Positions 1-8,498 of a DNA stretch of 37,826 bases are shown in pieces (position 1 is the stretch's first letter; each line of letters starts with the position of its first letter). Below the pieces are notes generated by a model, which saw only the letters and a list, made by a program, of their open reading frames with translations, was not told the origin of the DNA and searched no databases. Source of the stretch: Saprospiraceae bacterium. Its GTDB lineage: Bacteria > Bacteroidota > Bacteroidia > Chitinophagales > Saprospiraceae. Where the stretch lies: assembly GCA_020848995.1 (NCBI GenBank), contig JADLHA010000045.1:1-37826 (forward strand), written 5' to 3'. Position numbers and translations under genes: made by a program.

Positions 1-266
1 CAAAACAAGCCGAGGCGCAGCGAAGGAAGCTATGTGGAGCGATAACTGACTGAGCTGCAACGAAGGATTGTGAAGCTAAATTCATTGAGCGCGTGAGCCT
101 GTGCGGGCTGGCTGGCGCAGCAGGGAGTGGAGGGAGGCAGCCCCTGAGCAAAACAAGCCGAGGCGCAGCGAAGGAAGCTATGTGGAGCGATAACTGACTG
201 AGCTGCAACGAAGGATTGTGAAGCTAAATTCATTGAGCGCGTGAGCCTGTGCGGGCTGGCTGGCGC
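1..266. repeat. 148-bp direct tandem repeat, 1.8 copies
   Basis: Bases 1-148 form one unit and 149-266 repeat its first 118 bases without a visible mismatch. Each unit holds two related sub-blocks (18-41 and 54-76, both of the form GCnGC...GAAGGA...GTG-AGC). A hairpin-capable segment follows at 89-118: GCGC pairs with GCGC and AGCC with GGCT around a six-base loop, repeated at 237-266. Bases 118-143 are an inverted copy of part of the 41-bp repeat at the other end of the window (25 of 26 bases). All reading frames are cut by stops or are shadows, so I see no protein. The first 41 bases recur as the last 41 of the window, and a diverged copy lies at 10936-11040. Confidence 0.95.
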
Positions 267-278
267 TATTGGAGATTA

Positions 279-290
279 TTAGAAGTGCCC
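279..290. repeat. 12-bp arm, inverted copy of 37579-37590
   Basis: TTAGAAGTGCCC here is the exact reverse complement of GGGCACTTCTAA at 37579-37590. Each arm lies at the outer edge of a repeat block, close to the stop codon of the flanking gene (315 and 37578). If the window ends are contiguous, the two arms bound a repeat array of about 497 bp. A short half-echo follows here: AAGTGCCCTTAA (283-294) and AATTGCCCTTAA (302-313). Confidence 0.6.
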
Positions 291-314
291 TTAAAGTTTA
301 GAATTGCCCTTAAT

Positions 315-1199
315 TCACTCGGGGTGGTTAACAAGAGCCAATTGATTGCCCCGGATGGCAATGCGCCGGATATCGTTCAGTCCGGCAGGGCTTAAATCGA
401 TCAAGGTATGCCATAACCCCTTGGCATTCAGCCTAAGGATTCGTCCCTTGCTGGCACAATAAACCTGTCCTGAGTCGTCCAGAGCAAAATCCTGGGTGCC
501 GGAGGGCATGGTTGTCAAAGTTCGCGATCGCTGGCTTAAGGGATCGTATGATTTTAAGAGCCATTGTGCATCAACCGATTTGTCGACGTATAGGATTTGA
601 CCGGTATGGTTCAGCTCAAAGCATTGTCCGGGTTTTGAAGCGAAGATGCGCTTTAACCCTCGGGATTGGTCGCACAATCCCAACTGGTGTCTGCCATCGA
701 GCAGGTAACAGACAAATTGTTCCCCCGAGAGTTGCCGGTAATAGGCTACCGTTCCAAAGGCCCTGAGCAGATATCGAAAGTCGCTTGCCCGGGTGGTAGA
801 GGCTGCAACCAGATCCTGTACCGTGGTGTCGTAGGCAGGGACTCTGACGTAACTGATGCTGTCCTTACCGCCATGTAAACCTTTCGGTGAATATTCTGCA
901 GAACGACTTCTGGTCAGGTTCTGTTTAGTTCTTTTAGCCAAGTTAAACAGGTAGATTTCCGTTGCTTCGTTTGGATTGGTTTGCAGGCTTGCTATCAGCG
1001 TATTTTCTGCTAAAAAATGAGGCTGGTTGTTGTAGCCACGTCCATTAAAAGCAGTGAGATAGGAAACCTGCACTTCATCCCAGGAGCTATCCTGGATAGA
1101 GGGCGTCCGGATGACAAAGAGCTGGCTTGGAGGCAATGGCCTTTGGCCATATAGGGCGCCCGATGCGAGAACCAGTGCGGCCAGGTATTGGAAGGTCAT
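315..1199 (-). CDS. Secreted TolB/PD40-like beta-propeller protein
   Basis: This 294-residue protein starts with a Sec signal peptide (MTFQYLAALVLASGALYGQ), so it should be periplasmic or surface exposed. The body resembles PD40/TolB-type propeller blades: a segment near residues 60-115 reads as a strand-rich repeat with an LTRSRSAEYSPKG turn, and similar blades follow to the C-terminus (YDPLSQRSRTLT, FALDDSGQVYC, ILRLNAKGLWHTLIDLSP). I see no catalytic motif. A TTG at 1202 is in frame, but ATG at 1199 gives a TGATG overlap with the stop of the signal peptidase gene, so I chose 1199. It is probably the second gene of that operon. Its function is unknown; a link to protein export is only suggested by position. 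Confidence 0.8.
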   Translation of the reverse strand: MTFQYLAALVLASGALYGQRPLPPSQLFVIRTPSIQDSSWDEVQVSYLTAFNGRGYNNQPHFLAENTLIASLQTNPNEATEIYLFNLAKRTKQNLTRSRSAEYSPKGLHGGKDSISYVRVPAYDTTVQDLVAASTTRASDFRYLLRAFGTVAYYRQLSGEQFVCYLLDGRHQLGLCDQSRGLKRIFASKPGQCFELNHTGQILYVDKSVDAQWLLKSYDPLSQRSRTLTTMPSGTQDFALDDSGQVYCASKGRILRLNAKGLWHTLIDLSPAGLNDIRRIAIRGNQLALVNHPE

Positions 1200-2767
1200 C
1201 AATCCATTTTGTTGGTGGAGCGGAAGATCCGGTTCCAGTTGATCCCGTTGCTAAGGCTTCCGTTTTTCAGACTGAACCAGATGAACAGCGGCTTGCCCAC
1301 TACGTGGTCGAATGGCACAAAACCCCAGGCCCGGGAATCTTCTGAGTTATGGCGGTTGTCTCCCATGGCCCAATAATAATCCTGCTTGAAGGTGTATGAA
1401 TCCGCCAGGGCCCCATTGATTCGGACCTCATTGCCGTCCACTCGAAGGTCGTTCCCTTCGTAAACCGAAATGATGCGAGAATACAGGGAAATATTTTTTC
1501 GCGAGAGCGATACCGTCATACCTTTTCCTGGTATCCAGATGGGGCCATATTGGTCGAAGCTCCAATTGGAAAAGTACTCGGGATCATGGGGAAAAACCTT
1601 GTTTTCCTGGTAATTGAAGGCTTCAACCACGACGTCGGGACCCATGGATTTTACCTGGTTGAGCTGGGCATCGTCGAGAAAATAAAAGCCGTTTTTAGCA
1701 TAGGCATCGTACACGTTAATGCCCCATGACGCCAGTTTCTTTTTGTTGAGCTGGGTGCCGGATGACCGCACCTGATAGAGGTATTGAAGGTGGGCAGGAT
1801 GCTCTGCGGGCTGGCCATTGACGAACAACTGGCGGTTGATCACTTGCAGGGTGTCGCCCGGGATCCCAACGCAACGCTTGATGTAGTGGTCTTTTTTATC
1901 GAGGGGACGCACGATCAGTGGCAGACCCCTGCATTCACGCGCTGCGTCTTCCTGGGTCAGGGTTTGAAAATGCGTCCACGATCGGGTAGGGGTTACGTAA
2001 ACGCTGTCTCCAACAGGCCAGTTGAAAACAAAGGGATCGTTGCGTTTGACTTCAGTGATGGCTGGAAGTCGAAAATAGGGCAACTGAGGCTTTGAAAAAT
2101 AAGACTCCCGGTTGATTCTCGGGATGCGGTTGTGCAACAAGGGCAACATGGCTATGGTCATGGGTGTTCGAATGCCGTAATGCGCCTTGCTCACAAATAA
2201 AAAGTCTCCCACTTTGAGACTGCCTTCCATGGATGGTGTTGGAATGACGTAGGCCTCAATCAGGAACATGCGAATGAAGGTAGCTGCAAACACCGCGAAA
2301 ATGATGGACTCAGCCCATTCTCTTATTGTTCCTCTGGCGTATTTGTTTGTCGTTTGCAGTTTCGTGACCAAGGCGCTGTCGCGGTTTTTTCTGGCCAGGT
2401 GCAATTGACGGGTGTATTCGCCTTCTTTGGCAAAAGCTGGTTCAACGAATGATGCCGCAGGATTGCGACCAATCAACCAAAAGGCCAGAGGCGGGTATAC
2501 CACTGCAAGAACGGAGTCTGCGAACCCCAATTTTCCAAAAGATTTCACCATGTCGATGCAGAGCGCAGCAAAAATGAAAATATTGACGATGGGGAAGAGT
2601 AGCCACCAGGCATGCGACGGCTTATGACCGACGATGCGGGACCAAACTCCAAATTGGATCCCGGGGATCCATGCCTTCGTAGAGTCTTCACCGGCTTTTT
2701 TGAAAAGCGCAGCGAGGGTAAAACAAAGCAAGAGGTAAGTAACGAGCAAAAAGGCGAGTATTCCCAC
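1199..2767 (-). CDS. lepB: Signal peptidase I, long Bacteroidota form
   Basis: The enzyme removes Sec signal peptides at the inner membrane with a Ser/Lys dyad. Residues 1-110 form an extra N-terminal hydrophobic domain (DUF5684-like) with about three membrane segments. The peptidase anchor follows at about 152-172. Box B is PTPSMEGSLKVGD with nucleophile Ser179, box D is YIKRCVGIPGD with general-base Lys297, and box E is MGDNRHNSEDSR at 468-479. At 522 residues it is far longer than the E. coli enzyme (324), because of the N-domain and a long insertion between boxes D and E (about 310-460), both usual in Bacteroidota. The only plausible start is GTG at 2767: stops TGA TAA lie just upstream and the next Met is at residue 73. 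It is followed with a TGATG overlap by the propeller gene. Confidence 0.95.
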   Translation of the reverse strand: MGILAFLLVTYLLLCFTLAALFKKAGEDSTKAWIPGIQFGVWSRIVGHKPSHAWWLLFPIVNIFIFAALCIDMVKSFGKLGFADSVLAVVYPPLAFWLIGRNPAASFVEPAFAKEGEYTRQLHLARKNRDSALVTKLQTTNKYARGTIREWAESIIFAVFAATFIRMFLIEAYVIPTPSMEGSLKVGDFLFVSKAHYGIRTPMTIAMLPLLHNRIPRINRESYFSKPQLPYFRLPAITEVKRNDPFVFNWPVGDSVYVTPTRSWTHFQTLTQEDAARECRGLPLIVRPLDKKDHYIKRCVGIPGDTLQVINRQLFVNGQPAEHPAHLQYLYQVRSSGTQLNKKKLASWGINVYDAYAKNGFYFLDDAQLNQVKSMGPDVVVEAFNYQENKVFPHDPEYFSNWSFDQYGPIWIPGKGMTVSLSRKNISLYSRIISVYEGNDLRVDGNEVRINGALADSYTFKQDYYWAMGDNRHNSEDSRAWGFVPFDHVVGKPLFIWFSLKNGSLSNGINWNRIFRSTNKMD

Positions 2768-2790
2768 TGTTTATCACAATTTTATAGTGG

Positions 2791-2798
2791 CAAAGATA
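2791..2798 (-). promoter_or_regulatory. TAnnTTTG -7 promoter element for lepB
   Basis: On the minus strand the bases read TATCTTTG, a perfect match to the Bacteroidota -7 consensus TAnnTTTG. It lies 23 bases upstream of the GTG start at 2767 and supports that start. I could not identify a clear -33 element. Confidence 0.6.
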
Positions 2799-3062
2799 GC
2801 CATATTGCCTTGGAGGAAGCTATTTTAAGACCGGGGCCCCCAATTGATCGGCAAAGACCCATTGAAGATCGGTAAATGAACCAATCGTTTTTAAAATTGC
2901 CATCCTGTGCCGGATTCCAAGGTTAAAAAGATTCCGGCTACATTCGAAGGATCAACTGAACTGGGCGAACATGGCTATGCCATAGATGTGGCGCAAACCG
3001 TGGTCTTTCTCTGGCCTAGCCCTGTAAGTGTTAAAGCATTAGCAAGAGTACACCAAGTGACT

Positions 3063-3070
3063 TACTTTTG
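3063..3070 (+). promoter_or_regulatory. TAnnTTTG -7 promoter element for TonB receptor
   Basis: TACTTTTG matches the Bacteroidota -7 element and lies 20 bases before the ATG at 3091. No Shine-Dalgarno sequence is visible between them, as is usual for this phylum. Confidence 0.65.
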
Positions 3071-3090
3071 TTGCTCCATTTTTTAACCTC

Positions 3091-5325
3091 ATGCGAATTT
3101 ATACATTATTATTTTTTATAATATGTCTGTTGGGGGGGCTTAGTGCCCAAAAGGCCAGCATTCGTGGAAACGTTTACGACAAGGCAACAGGAGAGCCCTT
3201 GAGTTTTGCGACGGTCCTATTGGAAGGAACCAAGTTTGGCGACGTTACGGACAACCTCGGTTTTTTTGCCATTTCCGGGATGCCGGCTGGGGAGTATCGC
3301 CTGGTCGTTTCTTATTTGGGGTATGACACGTTTAGCGTAGCCATATCGGTCAGGGGAGCTCAAATCCTCAATAAGCAGATCCATTTGTCGGAGTCATCCA
3401 CCTTGCTTGGGGAGGTTAGCATTTCTGGAAAAAAGCAACAGGCAAGAACAGAAGTAAAGGTCTCCGCGCTTACTGTCTCGCCCAAGGAAATCAAAGCACT
3501 TCCTTCGACAGGAGGGGAAGCCGATATTGCTCAGTACCTTCAGATCATACCAGGTGTCATCTCTACAGGAGATCAGGGAGGTCAAATTTACATCCGCGGT
3601 GGTTCCCCTGTTCAAAACAGGATCTTGTTGGATGGCATTACTGTTTTTAACCCATTTCACAGCATCGGCCTGTTCAGCGTTTTTGAAACAGAAGTCATTC
3701 GTTCCGTTGAGGTACTCACGGGAGGATTTCCAGCTGAGTACGGTGGAAGGATTTCTGCAATTGTTGATATTAAAACCCGAGAGGGAAATAAGACCCGACA
3801 GGCAGGCATGCTGTCCGTAAGTCCGTTTATGGCCAAAGCGATCCTGGAAGGTCCCATTTCCCGGTTCAGCGATGAGTCGAAGGGAAGTGCCTCCTACTTA
3901 GTCACTGCAAAGAAGTCGTTCATCGATAAAACTTCGGAAAAGCTATACCAGTATGCGCTGGACGAAGGTGCCGAGCAACTTCCTTTTCGATTTGATGATT
4001 ATTATGCCAAGATCAGTACGGTTTCCGGAAATGGCAGCTTCCTCAATGCTTTTGGATTCAGTTTTAATGATGACGTCAGTTTCAACAACCTGGCATCTCT
4101 TGACTGGAATGCATTTGGCATGGGGTCAAATTTTAAGCTTGTGCCATCCAATTCGAGCCTCATCATTGGCGGAAATGTAGCCTATTCAAAATACGCCATT
4201 CAGTTGAATGAGGTCAACGAAGATCCACGTTACAGTGAGCTCAAGGGTTTGCAGGCCAATTTTGATTTTAGTTATTTTGGACGGAATTCGGAAGTGAGAT
4301 ACGGGGTTGAATTCAACGCGAATCAAACGGTATTCAATTTTACCAATTTCCGCAAGATCCCAATTGATGTTGAAGAGAACAATACGGAACTGGCGGGCTA
4401 TTTGAAATACAGGGTTGTCCTTGGGCGATGGGTACTCGACCCAAGCCTTCGACTTCAATACTATGCTACGAATAAGAAGACAGCTCTGGAACCGCGTTTT
4501 GGTTTAAAATACAACGTTTCCGACCGATTGCGCCTGAAAGCTGCCGGTGGTTTATACACCCAAAACCTAATGAGTTCTGTCAGTGAACGCGACATTGTCA
4601 ACTTGTTTGTAGGCTTTATTACCAGTCCTGAACTCGTAGAGGCAGCACATGCAGTTGCCGGTTTTGAAGTGGATATTAATGATCACATGGATCTGAATGT
4701 CGAAACCTACTACAAGGATTTTAACCCGCTGGTTGCCTTGAACCGAAACAAGAAAGCAGTTGCTGAATCCAACTTTACCACGGAGACGGGAGAGGCCTAT
4801 GGGCTTGATGTATTGCTCAAGTCCGGGTGGAAGGACTGGAACCTATGGTTGGGATATAGCCTTGGCTTTGTGAATCGGGATGACGGCGTTCAGGAGTTTC
4901 CAGCATTATTCGATCGTCGCCACAACATCAATCTCGTTTTGGATTATACTTTTGGCAAGGGTAAACTTTGGCAGACCGGTGTCCGGTGGAATATGGGCAG
5001 TGGTTTTGCCTTCACCAAGATTCAGGGATTTTTTGAAGACAATAAAATTCCGGATGGATTGGAAACAGTCTTTCCTACCGAGAATGCCCCTATTGGAGTC
5101 ATTTATTCCGATAAAATCAACTCAGGCAGGCTGCCCTATTATCACCGGCTGGATGTTTCCATTAAAAGGAAAATTGAATTTTCTAAAAATTCGCACCTTG
5201 ACCTGACGGCAGCAGTGACCAATGCATACGACAGGAAGAACATATTTTATTTCAACGTCATCGAAAACAGGCGGGTCAATCAATTGCGGGTTCTGCCTTC
5301 GCTGGTAGCTGCATTTCACTTTTGA
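3091..5325 (+). CDS. TonB-dependent receptor with CarboxypepD_reg-like domain
   Basis: This is an outer-membrane active-transport receptor of 744 residues. A signal peptide (to about residue 19, ending GLSAQ) is followed by a carboxypeptidase-D regulatory-like Ig domain at about 22-105 (IRGNVYDKATGEPLSFATV). The plug domain at about 130-230 contains IYIRGGSPVQNRILLDGI, and a beta-barrel runs to the C-terminal Phe of VAAFHF, as expected for BAM-assembled barrels. The length is typical of the compact FecA/BtuB-like class, without an obvious N-terminal signalling (STN) domain. No SusD partner is adjacent, so the substrate cannot be inferred. Its last ten bases overlap the end of the convergent cytochrome gene. 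Confidence 0.93.
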   Translation: MRIYTLLFFIICLLGGLSAQKASIRGNVYDKATGEPLSFATVLLEGTKFGDVTDNLGFFAISGMPAGEYRLVVSYLGYDTFSVAISVRGAQILNKQIHLSESSTLLGEVSISGKKQQARTEVKVSALTVSPKEIKALPSTGGEADIAQYLQIIPGVISTGDQGGQIYIRGGSPVQNRILLDGITVFNPFHSIGLFSVFETEVIRSVEVLTGGFPAEYGGRISAIVDIKTREGNKTRQAGMLSVSPFMAKAILEGPISRFSDESKGSASYLVTAKKSFIDKTSEKLYQYALDEGAEQLPFRFDDYYAKISTVSGNGSFLNAFGFSFNDDVSFNNLASLDWNAFGMGSNFKLVPSNSSLIIGGNVAYSKYAIQLNEVNEDPRYSELKGLQANFDFSYFGRNSEVRYGVEFNANQTVFNFTNFRKIPIDVEENNTELAGYLKYRVVLGRWVLDPSLRLQYYATNKKTALEPRFGLKYNVSDRLRLKAAGGLYTQNLMSSVSERDIVNLFVGFITSPELVEAAHAVAGFEVDINDHMDLNVETYYKDFNPLVALNRNKKAVAESNFTTETGEAYGLDVLLKSGWKDWNLWLGYSLGFVNRDDGVQEFPALFDRRHNINLVLDYTFGKGKLWQTGVRWNMGSGFAFTKIQGFFEDNKIPDGLETVFPTENAPIGVIYSDKINSGRLPYYHRLDVSIKRKIEFSKNSHLDLTAAVTNAYDRKNIFYFNVIENRRVNQLRVLPSLVAAFHF

Positions 5326-5717
5326 GGAGCCGTACATTGCAAGAGCCACTGGCTGGTGTGTTTCAGGTGGAAGGCTGGCAATTTCCAATGTACAGAGTTT
5401 AGGAAATTGAGCACGTTGGTGATTTCCACTTCGGTCAGTTCAGGAAAGGCAGGCATTGCAATCAAGCGATCTTCAGGGTTGACTGCACCACTTCCCAGTC
5501 GGATCAGGCAGGGGATTTTTTCAAATGGTACTGAAAACTTGCTGGCATCGGTCAGGGATGGATAAAGTTTGCCGAAGCCTTCCTGATTGTTTCCGTGACA
5601 GCTGCTGCACTGTCGTTCATAAATGGATTTGCCTTCTTTGTAGACCTGGGTTGACAGATCACAGCACGTGAGGAGAAGGAGGCCTGCTGCGGTAGCGAAT
5701 AAAACGCGGTTACTCAT
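5316..5717 (-). CDS. Small c-type cytochrome, probable lipoprotein
   Basis: From ATG 5717 the product has 133 residues. A hydrophobic signal (MSNRVLFATAAGLLLL) runs into TCCDLS, giving a plausible lipobox cysteine. One covalent haem site, CSSCH, lies at residues 37-41 and a likely axial Met at 88 (LIAMPAFPEL), giving a class I cytochrome c fold. The longer frame to 5765 would put 16 extra hydrophilic residues before the signal peptide, so I reject it. The chosen ATG overlaps the stop of the SCO gene by 8 bases (ATGAGTAA), indicating translational coupling. It is likely a periplasmic or membrane-anchored electron carrier. Confidence 0.88.
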   Translation of the reverse strand: MSNRVLFATAAGLLLLTCCDLSTQVYKEGKSIYERQCSSCHGNNQEGFGKLYPSLTDASKFSVPFEKIPCLIRLGSGAVNPEDRLIAMPAFPELTEVEITNVLNFLNSVHWKLPAFHLKHTSQWLLQCTAPQK

Positions 5718-6339
5718 CGAGTAGCCGCTGGACATCCTGGATAAATTTCTTGACCGCATTTTCATCAGTGCCCAGACAAAAGGCTCTTAGATGCAATTCG
5801 GGATCCGCCAAAAGCAGCCAGCCACTGTGGTCAAATCCGCCTGCTGCCTCGGGGTTTTCTGTGGCGATGCTAAGGTACTTTTGAGGTACGCGACGCAATT
5901 CTTCACGATTCGGAATGCGCAACAGGTGGAAATTGGGAAGGTCAATATCCAGGCGATCGTAATACGCCTTTAATCTCGGGATGCTGTCGCGCCGGTAATC
6001 AATGCTGAAATTTATGTATTGTATACGCGGATCAGCGCCGAAATGCCTGGCGATTTCAACCATGCTGCGAACCGTTTTGGGGCAAATGGTCGGGCATGAA
6101 GTAAAAAAGAAATTGGCGATATGGATCTTTCCTTTTAAATCCGCACTTCGAACGGTTTGCCCGTCCTGGTTTTGGTACGAGAAATCCGGAATTTTCGCAA
6201 AAGTTGGTTTACCATCGACGATTTCCTGGTATCCTATGATCGGCAACCGGTCTTCTTTACATCCGCAAAAAAAGACCATGAGTAGGGCAAGCGAGAATGC
6301 CATACGGAGGTAGAAAGGTTCATTCGACAATTTTGCCAT
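5710..6339 (-). CDS. SCO1/SenC family copper chaperone or thioredoxin-like protein
   Basis: SCO proteins deliver copper to, or reduce, the CuA site of cytochrome oxidase and related enzymes. The thioredoxin fold of this 209-residue protein has the copper-binding motif SCPTICP (Cys82, Cys86) and the distant histidine His171 in FDHSGWLLL, so all three metal ligands are present. A lipoprotein signal ends FFCGCKED (Cys27), placing it on the periplasmic side. ATG 6339 overlaps the upstream ATPase gene by 20 bases; an internal ATG at 6303 would leave a shorter signal and a 16-base gap, and I cannot exclude it. The adjacent cytochrome c suggests a job in respiratory-enzyme assembly. Confidence 0.93.
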   Translation of the reverse strand: MAKLSNEPFYLRMAFSLALLMVFFCGCKEDRLPIIGYQEIVDGKPTFAKIPDFSYQNQDGQTVRSADLKGKIHIANFFFTSCPTICPKTVRSMVEIARHFGADPRIQYINFSIDYRRDSIPRLKAYYDRLDIDLPNFHLLRIPNREELRRVPQKYLSIATENPEAAGGFDHSGWLLLADPELHLRAFCLGTDENAVKKFIQDVQRLLDE

Positions 6340-6979
6340 CTTTCATCAATATTGAATGATCAGCACTGGATGCGACCTGCGGGTCATGGGTGACGAGCAG
6401 GGTCGTCATGGGCTGTTCCCGGCGCAGTTCAAAAATCAATTGCAAAACCTGTCTGGCATTCTCCTGGTCGAGGTTGCCGGTGGGTTCATCTGCAAGCAGG
6501 ATCCTGGGGCAATTGATCAGGGCACGGGCCAGGGCCACGCGTTGTTGCTCTCCACCGGAAAGTTCGCCCGGCCTGTGGCCCATCCGGTCCGACATGCCAA
6601 GTCTTTCAAGCAAGGCTATCGCCCTGTTTTGGCTTGACTTTTCTGGCCGATTCCCAATAAGGGAAGGCAAAAGCACGTTTTCCAAGGCGGTAAATTCCGG
6701 CAACAGGTGGTGGAACTGAAAGATGAATCCGATCTCCTGGTTCCTCAGGGTAGCAAGTTGTTTGGCGTTTAATTGGCCGACTTCTCGACCATAAAGCAAG
6801 ACCCTTCCTTGATCGGCAGAATCGAGGGAACCAATGATGTTGAGCAAGGTGCTTTTACCCGCTCCGGATGCCCCAAGTATGCTGACAAGTTCCCCTTCAC
6901 GGATCTGCATGCTTACGCCCTTCAGGACGCGCAGCTTCTGATAACTCTTTGTTATTCCTTGACAGTCAATTGCATACAT
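6320..6979 (-). CDS. lolD: LolD-type ABC transporter ATP-binding protein
   Basis: This 219-residue ATPase belongs to the MacB/LolD/FtsE group. Walker A is GASGAGKST (36-44), the signature is LSGGEQQR (140-147), Walker B is ILLADEP, and the switch His is His198 in VTHDP. The sequence FQFHHLLPEFTALENVLLP is characteristic of LolD, which powers release of lipoproteins from the inner membrane. An in-frame TAA shortly upstream fixes ATG 6979 as the start. No permease gene (LolC/E type) is next to it, so the partner is encoded elsewhere. It is the first gene of an overlapping operon with the SCO and cytochrome lipoproteins. Confidence 0.9.
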   Translation of the reverse strand: MYAIDCQGITKSYQKLRVLKGVSMQIREGELVSILGASGAGKSTLLNIIGSLDSADQGRVLLYGREVGQLNAKQLATLRNQEIGFIFQFHHLLPEFTALENVLLPSLIGNRPEKSSQNRAIALLERLGMSDRMGHRPGELSGGEQQRVALARALINCPRILLADEPTGNLDQENARQVLQLIFELRREQPMTTLLVTHDPQVASSADHSILMKDGKIVE

Positions 6980-7205
6980 CGATTAAGTCCACTAAGGCGT
7001 TCACTCGCTCGTCAGGCGAAGGTAGCCAACGCCAACCATTTGGAGCACCCCGGCCCCAGTCCAAGGAATGGCCGCGGTCCATTCCGGCTCAAGGACTTAG
7101 CCCGCCTTACCGGTGGGCCTTGCAAATTTTCCAGGTCTCAATACTAAAATACTTCTCTGTACAGTTAAAGGATAGATACCGTTCAGCTATATAGATGCGA
7201 AACGT

Positions 7206-7213
7206 TAGTTTTG
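7206..7213 (+). promoter_or_regulatory. TAnnTTTG -7 promoter element for glycosyltransferase operon
   Basis: TAGTTTTG is a perfect Bacteroidota -7 match, 34 bases before ATG 7248. The 268-bp divergent region 6980-7247 otherwise shows no clear feature. Confidence 0.55.
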
Positions 7214-7247
7214 TGTGCGTCAATAAAACCAGCTCAAGGCAATCCCG

Positions 7248-8498
7248 ATGAAGATTTTGCAGGTTAGCAAGAAATTTCCCCACCCAGCCAAGGACGGGGA
7301 ATCCGTTGCAATCCTGCAGATGAGTAAGTCCCTCGCGGCTGCTGGTTGTCAGGTAAGTTTATTGGCGATGAATACGACCCGGCATTTTGTTGAAATTGGT
7401 GATCACATGCCGGAAGAGTTGAGCTATTATCATTCCATTCGGTGTGTAAAGGTGGATAACAGAATACACTGGCGCGGTGCCCTGCGCAATTTGTTCAGTT
7501 CGGCATCCTACCATGTCACAAGGTTTATTTCAGAAGATTTCAGGCAGGCCCTTGCCGAGACCCTGCAAAATGAGCAGTTTGATATCATTCAGTTGGAAAC
7601 CCCTTATCTAGCGCCCTATATGCCGGAAATCAAGGCAAATTCGGATGCTCTGGTGGTCTTGCGTGCTCACAACATAGAGCACGAGATCTGGATGCGCATT
7701 GCAAATCAGGTGAAATTTTTGCCCAAAAAGTTTTATTTGGCTCACCTCGGGAAAAAGTTGCGCAATTTTGAACTGTCCATCCTTAACGATTACGATTTTC
7801 TTGTGGCCATTACAGAGCGCGATCTGGTGCAATTCCGCTCCCTCGGATATAAAAACGGTTGTGTCGCCAGCCCTGTAGGATTGAATTTTCATCAGTACCA
7901 GCCGAATTATGATGCATTTCAGAACCCATTGACCTTATCTTTTATAGGTTCGTTGGATTGGTTACCCAATGCGGATGCTGTGAGATGGTTCCTGGAAGAA
8001 GTATGGCCCGCGGTCCATTCCGAAATGCCTGTTGTCGAATTCCATTTTGCCGGTCGCAACGCTCCGGCAGACCTCCTGCCACCGCACCAAACTGGCGTGT
8101 ATTATCATCCTGAAGTGCCGGATGCACGCTCTTTTATGCTGGACTATCAGGTGATGGTTGTTCCGATCTTTGCAGGCTCCGGTATACGGGTGAAAATTTT
8201 AGAAGCTATGGCCCTTGGAAGAGTAGTGATCACGACGAGTATTGGGTTGGAGGGGATCAATGCCCGTCATAAGGAGGAAGTATTCATAGCAAACTCCGTT
8301 GCAGATTTCATTGACAGCATCCGCTATTGCATGGAGAACCCTATGGCTCTTCAAAAAATGGGTGAAAAGGCTCACCGTTTTGTAGTGCAGAATTTTGATA
8401 GTAACAAGCTGGGGACTAAACTCATGGCTAACTATCGAAAGGTACTTTCCACACATGCAAAGGTAAATCAAGAGGTGTCGGGGGATGCACATTCTTGA
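7248..8498 (+). CDS. Glycosyltransferase family 4 (GT-B fold)
   Basis: This is a 416-residue retaining glycosyltransferase of the GT4 type, acting at the cytoplasmic face of the membrane. The N-terminal Rossmann half begins MKILQVSKKFPHPAKDG. The C-terminal half has FIGSLDWLPNADAV (232-245) and the nucleotide-sugar motif FAGSGIRVKILEAMALG, with the family glutamate at 319. No membrane segment is visible. It overlaps the next glycosyltransferase by 14 bases, so the two are likely co-translated and work on the same surface glycan. Donor and acceptor cannot be told from sequence. Confidence 0.92.
   Translation: MKILQVSKKFPHPAKDGESVAILQMSKSLAAAGCQVSLLAMNTTRHFVEIGDHMPEELSYYHSIRCVKVDNRIHWRGALRNLFSSASYHVTRFISEDFRQALAETLQNEQFDIIQLETPYLAPYMPEIKANSDALVVLRAHNIEHEIWMRIANQVKFLPKKFYLAHLGKKLRNFELSILNDYDFLVAITERDLVQFRSLGYKNGCVASPVGLNFHQYQPNYDAFQNPLTLSFIGSLDWLPNADAVRWFLEEVWPAVHSEMPVVEFHFAGRNAPADLLPPHQTGVYYHPEVPDARSFMLDYQVMVVPIFAGSGIRVKILEAMALGRVVITTSIGLEGINARHKEEVFIANSVADFIDSIRYCMENPMALQKMGEKAHRFVVQNFDSNKLGTKLMANYRKVLSTHAKVNQEVSGDAHS

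Larger units (their letters stand above)
2768..3090. other. Divergent intergenic region, 323 bp
   Basis: This region separates lepB (-) from the TonB receptor gene (+). It holds one perfect TAnnTTTG element facing each gene (2791-2798 and 3063-3070). Between them I see only a weak inverted repeat, GCCGGA at 2909-2914 with TCCGGC at 2933-2938 (18-base loop), and a small palindrome ATGGC-TAT-GCCAT at 2971-2983. No convincing ORF, tRNA or riboswitch is visible. Confidence 0.6.

Noticed and set aside
30-233. Minus-strand ORF of 67 codons in the tandem repeat
   Set aside because: It spans two repeat copies whose 148-base period shifts the frame, and it resembles no protein.
6980-7247. Possible further repeat copy (GCGAAGGTAGCC) in the lolD/glycosyltransferase gap
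   Set aside because: Only about ten bases resemble the 148-bp unit and neighbouring blocks do not align. GGCGTT...AACGCC is also too short to matter.
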